Positions 1-5,484 of a stretch of 6,640 nt of DNA are shown one piece after another. This DNA is from Bacteroidales bacterium (lineage in GTDB: Bacteria; Bacteroidota; Bacteroidia; Bacteroidales; UBA12077), in contig JAUVUS010000148.1 in the NCBI GenBank assembly GCA_030600865.1, positions 1 through 6,640 on the forward strand. Direction: 5' to 3'. Within the stretch, counting starts at the first letter, position 1; each line of letters opens with the position of its first letter. The notes below the pieces were generated by a model. That model was not told the DNA's origin and did no database searches. It was given only the letters and a program-made list of their open reading frames with translations. Both the position numbers and the translations under genes were made by a program.

Positions 1-398
1 CCCAATGTATCCTCCACTCCTCTGGCAAAGACAAAATTTCTTTCCTGATCATATTCAATATAATCGGCTTCTAAAATAATATCGCCGTACTCTATTTTAG
101 CTTTTGTATATAAAAAAACTTTCTTTGAATCACTCGATAACACAATCGAATCCGAAGCATTATAGATTACTTTTGTATCAATAAAATTATCACTCTTTTT
201 ATTTAGGTCGACTGAAACTGAATCACTTACAGAAGTAGTATCTGCAATTACTCCATTGATTTCATTATTCGAATCAATAGTTCTTCCAATTTTTTCTTTT
301 TGGGCAAAACTTTTGATTGGAATACAAATGATCAATACGAATAAGAAAACGAAATATCTAAATTTTAAATACAATTTAATTATACTATTTTTGTGCAA
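1..398 (-). CDS. lptD: LptD/OstA-like LPS assembly outer-membrane protein, N-terminal part (partial at window edge)
   Basis: Read on the minus strand, one open frame runs from a stop at 399-401 to the window edge, giving 132 codons plus two bases. It begins with a signal peptide: a hydrophobic run (FVFLFVLIICIPI, residues 16-28), then SFA|Q, with likely cleavage after residue 32. A Ser/Asp/Asn-rich linker follows (about 33-75). Residues 75-132 resemble the periplasmic OstA/LptA-type jelly-roll: DTKVIYNASDSIVL, then KAKIEYGDIILEADYIEYD, then VFARGVEDTLG. The family threads lipopolysaccharide into the outer leaflet of the outer membrane through a C-terminal beta barrel, which here lies outside the window. 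No in-frame ATG exists after the upstream stop, so the start is TTG at 396-398 or the TTG at 372-374; the second gives a more typical 24-25 residue signal peptide. It is divergent from the amidase gene. The family call is firm in outline, but rests on the N-terminal domain only. Confidence 0.75.
   Translation of the reverse strand, partial: MHKNSIIKLYLKFRYFVFLFVLIICIPIKSFAQKEKIGRTIDSNNEINGVIADTTSVSDSVSVDLNKKSDNFIDTKVIYNASDSIVLSSDSKKVFLYTKAKIEYGDIILEADYIEYDQERNFVFARGVEDTL
386..393 (+). promoter_or_regulatory. Candidate Bacteroidota -7 element for the amidase gene
   Basis: TATTTTTG matches the Bacteroidota primary sigma-factor -7 consensus TAnnTTTG exactly. It would place transcription start near position 400, about 60 bases before the amidase ATG. 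No TTG is present at the expected -33 distance, so the match is only half a promoter. It lies inside the first codons of the divergent lptD frame if that gene starts at 396-398, and just upstream of it if lptD starts at 372-374. Confidence 0.35.
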
Positions 399-421
399 TT
401 ACAGTTTACTTTTTAGAGTTT

Positions 422-429
422 CAAAACTA
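422..429 (-). promoter_or_regulatory. Candidate Bacteroidota -7 element for the lptD-like gene
   Basis: On the minus strand this reads TAGTTTTG, an exact TAnnTTTG match. Transcription would start near 415, leaving a short leader of about 17 bases to the TTG at 396-398 or about 41 to the TTG at 372-374. No good TTG -33 box is visible upstream. With the plus-strand element at 386-393 it would make a compact, overlapping divergent promoter pair. Confidence 0.35.
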
Positions 430-458
430 ATTAAAATATTGTATACATTATAAAGAAG

Positions 459-1625
459 ATGTGTTTTATAACGAAATTTTTTAAACAAATTAGATGCCAG
501 TTTATAATTTTATTGTTAATTTTTCTTAATTTTTGTTTAACACCAACAATTTATGGTCAAATAGAAGAGCATTACTCTATAAAAACAGTAGTAATAGATG
601 CAGGCCATGGAGGTAGAGATGATGGTACATCTGGAAGAAAAGCAAAAGAAAAAGATATTGCATTAGATATTGCACTTAAACTTGGAACCTACATTGAAGA
701 AAATCTGCCGGAAGTTAAGGTTATATACACAAGAACTACTGATGTGTTTATACCATTAAATGAAAGAGCTGATATAGCAAACAGAAATAAAGCAGATTTA
801 TTTATTTCTATTCATTTAAATGGCAATAATAACACCAGGGCATACGGTACAGAGACTTATGCTATGGGATTACATAAGACAGATGGCAATTTAGAAGTAG
901 CGCAAATTGAAAATTCAGCTATACTGTTTGAAGAAGATTATTCGACCAAGTATGAAGGATTTGACCAACATTCTGCAGAGTCATATATAATTTTTTCATT
1001 TCTTGCAAATACCTTTTTGGAGCAAAGCTTAAATTATGCAGCATTTGTTGAAAATGAATTTGAAGCCAAAGCATTGAGGAAAAGTCGCTGCGTTAAACAA
1101 GCTGGATTCCTTGTACTTTGGAAAACATCTATGCCTAGTGTACTTATTGAAGCAGGATTTTTAACAAACCCGCAAGAAGAAAAATATCTTATGAGTACTG
1201 AAGGACAAGAATACATTGCATCAGCTATTTACCGTGCATTTAAAAGTTACAAAATTGCTATTGAAGAAAAAAGTCAGTTTGTAGCAAAGGTTGATTCAAA
1301 TTTTCAAAACCAAAGTTCAAATCCAAAAGTTAATTTAGCTGATTCAAATACAATTGTAAATTCTATTTCTTTTAAGGTACAAATAGCATCATCAACTAAC
1401 TCAATTCCTGTTTCTTCCGATTTTTTTAAAGGATTTGAAAATATTGAAGAATATAAATTTGATGAATATTATAAATATACTATTGGTTCAACATCAGATT
1501 TTGAAAAAATTGTGAAATACAAAAAAATTGTTGAGGAAAATTTTCCGGATGCTTTTATTATTGCTATTGACGAAAATAGAAATTTAATTCCTCTTAATGA
1601 GGCTCTAAATAAAATCAAACAATAA
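459..1625 (+). CDS. N-acetylmuramoyl-L-alanine amidase (Amidase_3) with C-terminal SPOR-like domain
   Basis: This is a zinc amidase that cleaves the bond between N-acetylmuramic acid and L-alanine of peptidoglycan, the activity used to split septal wall at division. The 388-residue product has a signal peptide (hydrophobic residues 15-28, likely cleavage after Gly33), so it acts in the periplasm. The Amidase_3 catalytic domain spans about 41-265. Visible zinc and catalytic residues are His50 in DAGHGG, Glu64 in KAKEKDIAL, His119 in SIHLN, and Glu231 in VLIEAGFLTN. About 110 residues separate His119 and Glu231; this includes an extra helical stretch (about 138-205) at the place where AmiB/AmiC-type enzymes carry a regulatory insert. 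After a polar linker (270-300), residues 303-385 (FKVQIASS to the C-terminus) look like the SPOR-like domain of Bacteroidota amidases, which binds denuded septal glycan. The ATG is the first in the frame and gives the signal peptide. The domain calls are strong; the symbol amiC would be by analogy only. Confidence 0.95.
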   Translation: MCFITKFFKQIRCQFIILLLIFLNFCLTPTIYGQIEEHYSIKTVVIDAGHGGRDDGTSGRKAKEKDIALDIALKLGTYIEENLPEVKVIYTRTTDVFIPLNERADIANRNKADLFISIHLNGNNNTRAYGTETYAMGLHKTDGNLEVAQIENSAILFEEDYSTKYEGFDQHSAESYIIFSFLANTFLEQSLNYAAFVENEFEAKALRKSRCVKQAGFLVLWKTSMPSVLIEAGFLTNPQEEKYLMSTEGQEYIASAIYRAFKSYKIAIEEKSQFVAKVDSNFQNQSSNPKVNLADSNTIVNSISFKVQIASSTNSIPVSSDFFKGFENIEEYKFDEYYKYTIGSTSDFEKIVKYKKIVEENFPDAFIIAIDENRNLIPLNEALNKIKQ

Positions 1626-1769
1626 TTTTTAAAAAATGAATTATCAATGTATAAAACACAATAAATAGAGATAAACATTACACAGATTTTATATAGTAAC
1701 TAATTAACTAATCGTTACTAATAATACTAAATTAAGATTTTTATTAAGATAAATTGAAAATATTAAAAG
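1626..1769. other. Intergenic region between the amidase and MCE genes
   Basis: These 144 AT-rich bases hold no supported gene. I see no intrinsic terminator: the only hairpin just after the amidase stop is a 6-bp, all-AT stem (ATAATT 1622-1627 with AATTAT 1639-1644) without a useful T tract. I find no TAnnTTTG match either. It is therefore open whether the MCE gene is read through from the amidase gene or has its own promoter. An inverted repeat at 1694-1720 is listed separately. Confidence 0.6.
1694..1720. repeat. Inverted repeat TAGTAAC/GTTACTA upstream of the MCE gene
   Basis: TAGTAAC at 1694-1700 is the exact reverse complement of GTTACTA at 1714-1720, with a 13-base spacer. It ends 49 bases before the MCE start codon. 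No T run follows, so it is not a terminator. It could be an operator or a leader hairpin, or chance in AT-rich DNA. Confidence 0.45.
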
Positions 1770-2708
1770 ATGAAACTAAATAAGGAAACTAAAATCGGAA
1801 TTATTGCCGTCATTATTATTGCACTGTTTGCCTGGGGATTTAATTTTTTAAAAGGAAAAAATATTTTATCAACAAATGATTCTTTTTATGCTGTTTATTC
1901 AAATATTGATGGTTTAGAAGAGGCCAGCCCGGTTTTTATAAGCGGTTATAAGGTTGGCGTTGTTGAGTCAATAAAATTGCTTAAGTTTAAACAAGATAAA
2001 ATTGTTGTCAAATTTTCTGTTGAAGAAGATATTAATTTACCTAAAAACTCAAAAGCCACAATCTTTCCTGCAACGTTAATTGCGGGTAAAGCAATTAAAC
2101 TCGAATTTTCCAATTCAACAGAATATCATGCAAATGGAGATACTATTATTGGAATCTTAGAGCAAGATTTAATAAGTAGCTTAAGCGATGAATTATTGCC
2201 TGTAAAAAATAAAATAGAAGATTTGGTAGTTTCAATAGACTCTGTTCTTGCTATTTTTGATAATCAAAGAAAAGAAAACTTAAAGAACTCATTAGATAAT
2301 ATAAACAAAATCACTAATGAATTAAACGAATTACTTGATTCGGAGAATTCAAAACTTGCTAAGATCTTAAGTAATGCAGAATCCATTTCCAGCAACCTCA
2401 AAAACAATAACGAGCAAATTTCAAATATATTAACAAACTTCTCGAATATCAGCGATTCAATTGAACAAGCCAATATTAAAGCAACTATTTTAAATGCCAA
2501 TAAAACTTTGGCTGAATTTAGTCAGATTGCAAGTAAAATAAATAATGGAGAAGGTACAATTGGAATGTTAATCAATAATGATTCGTTGTATATTAACTTA
2601 AATAATCTTGCTGCCGATTTGGATAGTTTAATTATTGACTTAAATGAAAATCCGAATCGTTATGTTCATTTTTCATTATTTGGAAAAAAAGACAAAAATA
2701 AAAGATAA
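1770..2708 (+). CDS. MCE/MlaD-family lipid-transport protein
   Basis: MCE proteins form hexameric rings that carry phospholipids or other lipids between the inner and outer membranes, usually as the periplasmic partner of an ABC transporter (MlaE permease, MlaF ATPase). The 312-residue product has a short cytoplasmic N-terminus and one transmembrane anchor (about residues 9-24), then a single MCE domain (about 36-115) with the typical core YSNIDGLEEASPVFISGYKV and VESIKLL. From about 135 to 290 it is helical and rich in Asn, Ser, Leu and Ile (coiled-coil-like). The C-terminus, GEGTIGMLINNDSLY followed by NPNRYVHFSLFGKK, is the ending familiar from Bacteroidota MCE proteins. Length is normal for a single-domain member. 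No mlaE or mlaF gene lies beside it in the window. The start ATG leaves just the expected few residues before the anchor. Which lipid it carries cannot be told. Confidence 0.92.
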   Translation: MKLNKETKIGIIAVIIIALFAWGFNFLKGKNILSTNDSFYAVYSNIDGLEEASPVFISGYKVGVVESIKLLKFKQDKIVVKFSVEEDINLPKNSKATIFPATLIAGKAIKLEFSNSTEYHANGDTIIGILEQDLISSLSDELLPVKNKIEDLVVSIDSVLAIFDNQRKENLKNSLDNINKITNELNELLDSENSKLAKILSNAESISSNLKNNNEQISNILTNFSNISDSIEQANIKATILNANKTLAEFSQIASKINNGEGTIGMLINNDSLYINLNNLAADLDSLIIDLNENPNRYVHFSLFGKKDKNKR

Positions 2709-2791
2709 AAAAGTCTTCTATTTGCTTAGACTAAATCTAAATTTCAATTTTTTGACGAATATTCATTTCAAAAATCATTTTGATAAAACTT

Positions 2792-2817
2792 TTGTTTAGT
2801 TAATTTTAATTAAACAA
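2792..2817. repeat. Near-perfect 26-base inverted repeat upstream of dnaA
   Basis: The left arm TTGTTTAGTTAA (2792-2803) and right arm TTAATTAAACAA (2806-2817) pair at 11 of 12 positions, the twelfth being a G-T wobble. As RNA it would need a slightly opened tip, giving an 11-bp stem and a 4-base loop. It is not followed by a T tract, so it is not a usual terminator. TTAGTTAA occurs in the left arm (2796-2803) and again just outside the repeat at 2818-2825. Confidence 0.6.
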
Positions 2818-2956
2818 TTAGTTAACAAAACCTTAACACGCAAAAAGCTCATTACGCTGATTATCTGGTATTTAACAAAAATAAAAAAAGTTTTTAAAAT
2901 TAAAAGTCTGATACAAAATCCCATATATATATTTTCAAAAAAACAACACATTTTAA

Positions 2957-2976
2957 TTTTTTTTTTCCTTTTTTTT
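2957..2976 (+). repeat. T10-CC-T8 homopolymer tract
   Basis: Ten T, two C, then eight T, 61 bases before the dnaA ATG. Such tracts bend or stiffen DNA and melt easily, and are prone to slippage in replication and in sequencing. Its place just upstream of dnaA may reflect promoter structure, but no function can be read from it. Confidence 0.7.
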
Positions 2977-2977
2977 A

Positions 2978-2989
2978 AACAAATTTGTT
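2978..2989. repeat. 12-bp perfect palindrome AACAAATTTGTT
   Basis: The sequence is its own reverse complement over all 12 bases and lies 48 bases upstream of the dnaA start, directly after the T tract. A palindrome of this size and position suits a dimeric regulator operator. No known operator is recognised, and AT-rich DNA makes chance palindromes more common. Confidence 0.45.
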
Positions 2990-3036
2990 AAGGCAATTAA
3001 AAAAGTAGTGGAAAATTTTAAATGTTTATAAGTTAA

Positions 3037-4470
3037 ATGGATACTAAAAACTATCATGAAATTTGGAGCAATTGCTTAAAAATTATCAAAGACAATGTCC
3101 CTTCAATTAGTTTCCGAACATGGTTTGAACCTATTGTTCCAATTAAATTAGAAGGAAACATATTAACTATTCAAGTCCCAAGTCCTTTCTTTTATGAATA
3201 TCTTGAAGAACAATATATAGATATTCTAAGAAAAACACTTCGTAAAGAATTAGGCGACAGTGCTAAATTAGAGTATAGTGTTGTTATGGAAAACAGCATG
3301 TATTCAAATAATAAACCGTTTACTGTAAAATTTCCAACAAACTACAAAACAGAATTAAAAAACAAACCTGTTACTGTACCCATTAGCTCTGAAGAAAAAT
3401 CAATAAAAAATCCATTTGTAATTCCTGGAATAAAAAAGCTACATGTTGATCCCAGATTAAATCCTGATAATAGCTTTAATAATTTTGTTGAAGGTGAATG
3501 TAACAGACTTGCAAGATCGGCAGGAGATGCTGTTGGTGATAACCCTGGAGGAACTGCTTTTAATCCACTATTTTTATATGGTGATTCCGGTTTAGGTAAG
3601 ACTCATTTATCACAAGCTATTGGAATTAAAGTAAAAGAACAATTTCCGGAGAAAACAGTTCTTTATGTTAATGCAAATAAATTCCAAACTCAATTTGTTG
3701 AATCAGTAAGAAATAATAACAGAAACGATTTCTTACACTTTTATCAAATGATAGATGTTTTAATTATTGATGATGTTCATGAATTTGCAGGAAAAGAAAA
3801 AACACAGGATATATTCTTTCACATATTTAATCAATTACACCAATCGGGAAAGCAATTAATTTTAACATCTGATAAAGCACCTGTTGAAATGCAAGGAATG
3901 GAGCAACGCTTGCTTTCAAGATTTAAATGGGGTTTATCAGCTGATTTACAAGCTCCTGATTATGAAACTCGAAATGCGATATTACGTCAGAAAATTTATC
4001 ATGACGGTATTGATATGCCAGACGAAGTAATTGAATACATTGCATCACACATTACAACAAATATTAGAGAATTAGAAGGTGCTTTAATATCATTATTGGC
4101 TCAATCAACCTTAAATAGAAAAGAAATTACTCTGGAATTAGCCAAGCAAATGATCGACAGATTAGTGAAAAATTCAAAGAAAGAAATTTCTATTGATTAT
4201 ATCCAAAAAGTTGTCTGCGATTATTTCAGTTTAACTCCTGATTTATTACAATCGAAAACACGCAAACGAGAAATTGTTCAGGCACGTCAAATAGCAATGT
4301 ATTTTTCTAAATCTATGACCAAATCATCCTTAGCTTCTATTGGGGCTATGATAGGTGGAAAAGATCATGCTACTGTGCTACATGCTTGTAAAACAGTAAA
4401 TAATTTAATGGACACAGACAAACGTTTTAAAAGTCAGATAGAATCAATTGAAAAAAAGTTGAAAGTTTAA
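3037..4470 (+). CDS. dnaA: Chromosomal replication initiator protein DnaA
   Basis: DnaA binds origin DnaA boxes, oligomerises in its ATP form, opens the origin and loads the DnaB helicase. The 477-residue product has all four domains. Domain I is about 1-85 (helicase/self-interaction; TWFEPI at 29-33 region and IQVPSPFFYEYLEE). The linker is about 86-140. The AAA+ domain is about 141-350, with Walker A GDSGLGKTH (182-190), Walker B VLIIDDVHEF (241-250), sensor I LTSD (276-279), the arginine-finger region RLLSRFKWG (291-299) and sensor II Arg344 in NIRELEGAL. Domain IV is about 375-477, with a helix-turn-helix and the signature GGKDHATVLHAC (440-451), which has Lys442 where E. coli has Arg. 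No key residue is missing. The ATG at 3037 fits the usual N-terminus; no Shine-Dalgarno is seen. A four-codon ORF ends directly against it. A strong terminator follows the gene. Confidence 0.98.
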   Translation: MDTKNYHEIWSNCLKIIKDNVPSISFRTWFEPIVPIKLEGNILTIQVPSPFFYEYLEEQYIDILRKTLRKELGDSAKLEYSVVMENSMYSNNKPFTVKFPTNYKTELKNKPVTVPISSEEKSIKNPFVIPGIKKLHVDPRLNPDNSFNNFVEGECNRLARSAGDAVGDNPGGTAFNPLFLYGDSGLGKTHLSQAIGIKVKEQFPEKTVLYVNANKFQTQFVESVRNNNRNDFLHFYQMIDVLIIDDVHEFAGKEKTQDIFFHIFNQLHQSGKQLILTSDKAPVEMQGMEQRLLSRFKWGLSADLQAPDYETRNAILRQKIYHDGIDMPDEVIEYIASHITTNIRELEGALISLLAQSTLNRKEITLELAKQMIDRLVKNSKKEISIDYIQKVVCDYFSLTPDLLQSKTRKREIVQARQIAMYFSKSMTKSSLASIGAMIGGKDHATVLHACKTVNNLMDTDKRFKSQIESIEKKLKV

Positions 4471-4476
4471 GTTAGT

Positions 4477-4506
4477 AAAAGGCTCTTTTTTTAAGAGCCT
4501 TTTTTT
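4477..4506 (+). terminator. Rho-independent terminator after dnaA
   Basis: AAAAGGCTCTT (4477-4487) pairs perfectly with AAGAGCCTTTT (4493-4503) around a five-T loop, and the stem runs into a seven-T tract (4500-4506). It begins 6 bases after the dnaA stop. The GC-rich stem base stands out from the AT-rich surroundings. It should end dnaA transcripts and insulate the mod operon downstream. Confidence 0.93.
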
Positions 4507-4698
4507 ATTATCGATTCTCATTCTCTTAGCGTAATTGCAATCCAGAATATTTTTTGTTTTTTATTTCAATTATATCCCCAAACAGAATATTACTAAGTAA
4601 AATAAAGTCTGCACAGAACAACTATCTAAAGTCGGTTACAAATCATGATGTTTAATAATTTTTTATAATTTTACTTCTTATAAATCATTTATTACACT
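4507..4698. other. Leader region of the mod operon
   Basis: These 192 bases between the dnaA terminator and modA hold no supported gene. The mod promoter should be here, but no exact TAnnTTTG element is present. CAGAATATT occurs twice, at 4543-4551 and 4583-4591, exactly 40 bases apart. ATCATGAT (4642-4649) is an 8-bp palindrome 50 bases before the modA start codon. I see no ModE-type operator and no structured Moco riboswitch that I recognise. Confidence 0.5.
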
Positions 4699-5478
4699 TT
4701 GAGAATTAAAGATTACATACAATCATTTTTACTTTTTTTTCTATATATTAATATAGGACTTCAATATTCATGTCAAGAAAAATATAATAACAATATTATG
4801 TTATTTGCAGCTGGAGGTTCTATACTCCCAACCAACGAAGTTTGCGATTCTTTCACATCAATTTATAAGATAAAAGCTGAAAAAAACTTTGCTGCTTCAG
4901 GGGCATTGGCAAGGCAGATTAAAGCCGGTGCAAGTGCCGATATATTTATATCATCAAATAAACAGTGGATTGATTTTTTAAACAACAATAAACTTTTAAT
5001 AGATAGTTCAATTACTGAATTAGCAAGAAATAAACTTGTAGTAATTTGTCTGAAAAATAAACATATCAATCTGGATTTTACTAAAGAATTTGATATTAAA
5101 TCAGCAATAAATGATAAAATATCAATCGGCGATCCTAAATATGTTCCGGTTGGTAAATATGCAAAACAAGCACTTGATTCTCTGAACTGGTATAATCAAA
5201 TACGTACTAATATTATTTTAGCAAAAGATGTTACATCAGTTTTACATTATGTTGTATTAGGTGAATGCGATTGGGGAATTGTATATTATTCTGAAGCCAT
5301 AAAATCAGATAAAGTAAAAATTGTTTGTGAGGTTCCACAAGAATTATATGATCCAATTATTTTTTATATTGCACTATTAAAGGAAAATTATAACGCTCAG
5401 AAATTATATCATTATTTTAAAAGTGAAACAGCCAAAGAAGTTTTGAATAAATACGGATTCATTACTGATAATTTATAA
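4699..5478 (+). CDS. modA: Molybdate ABC transporter substrate-binding lipoprotein ModA
   Basis: ModA captures molybdate (often also tungstate) in the periplasm and passes it to the ModB permease. The 259-residue product has a hydrophobic N-terminus (10-21) followed by LQYSC, with Cys25 as the likely lipidated residue. This lipobox is loose, but lipoprotein anchoring is usual for binding proteins in Bacteroidota. The mature part follows the ModA fold: MLFAAGGSILPT, FAASGALARQIKAGASADIFIS (split by read at 64-85), GDPKYVPVGKYAKQAL (144-159), KDVTSVL (176-182), GECDWGIVYYSEA (188-200) and KYGF near the end. By remembered alignment with E. coli ModA, ligand positions include Ser67, Val151, Val178 and Tyr196; the first ligand loop is altered (see findings). 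The frame opens after a stop at 4681-4683 with no ATG before residue 34; starting there would lose the signal peptide, so TTG at 4699 is chosen. modB follows after 6 bases. Confidence 0.92.
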   Translation: MRIKDYIQSFLLFFLYINIGLQYSCQEKYNNNIMLFAAGGSILPTNEVCDSFTSIYKIKAEKNFAASGALARQIKAGASADIFISSNKQWIDFLNNNKLLIDSSITELARNKLVVICLKNKHINLDFTKEFDIKSAINDKISIGDPKYVPVGKYAKQALDSLNWYNQIRTNIILAKDVTSVLHYVVLGECDWGIVYYSEAIKSDKVKIVCEVPQELYDPIIFYIALLKENYNAQKLYHYFKSETAKEVLNKYGFITDNL

Positions 5479-5484
5479 TCTAAT

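Larger units (their letters stand above)
2709..3036. other. 328-base non-coding region upstream of dnaA
   Basis: No supported gene lies here. It is extremely AT-rich apart from a more mixed patch at about 2835-2870. Just after the MCE stop are two competing weak hairpins, AGTCT 2712-2716 with AGACT 2728-2732 and TTAGA 2726-2730 with TCTAA 2736-2740; the second is followed by a loose T-rich stretch and might act as a weak terminator. Further along are a 26-base inverted repeat (2792-2817), a T10-CC-T8 tract (2957-2976), a 12-bp palindrome (2978-2989), and TTAACAA-type heptamers at 2822-2828, 2872-2878 (both read TTGTTAA on the minus strand) and 2985-2991 (plus). I read both strands for the DnaA box TTATNCACA and found none; the nearest, TTTTCCACT on the minus strand at 3007-3015, has two mismatches. 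No exact TAnnTTTG element is present, so the dnaA promoter is not identified. This would be a natural place for dnaA control or an origin, but the sequence does not prove either. Confidence 0.6.

Noticed and set aside
256..453. Plus-strand 65-codon ORF with a hydrophobic product
   Set aside because: It is mostly antisense to the signal peptide and linker of the lptD-like gene, which explains its hydrophobic look; no family is recognisable.
1034..1216. Minus-strand 60-codon ORF
   Set aside because: It lies wholly antisense within the amidase catalytic domain and shows no domain of its own.
1622..1644. Terminator after the amidase gene
   Set aside because: The stem is six AT pairs with an 11-base loop and no proper T tract, too weak to call.
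1469..1678. Minus-strand 69-codon ORF
   Set aside because: It is antisense to the amidase SPOR-like domain and extends only a little into AT-rich intergenic DNA; no recognisable motif.
2264..2500. Minus-strand 78-codon ORF
   Set aside because: It is antisense to the helical part of the MCE protein and its composition mirrors that coding strand.
2709..3036. Replication origin (oriC) beside dnaA
   Set aside because: The position and AT-richness are suggestive, but no DnaA-box cluster (TTATNCACA on either strand) was found; GC skew over the genome would be needed.
4507..4698. Molybdenum-cofactor riboswitch or ModE operator before modA
   Set aside because: No structured leader with the expected long helices and no ModE-like inverted repeat could be made out.
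4693..4701. TACACTTTG as a -7 promoter element for modA
   Set aside because: The spacer between TA and TTTG is three bases rather than two, and it overlaps the chosen TTG start codon.
4863..5069. Minus-strand 68-codon ORF
   Set aside because: It is antisense within modA, which has a clear family match.
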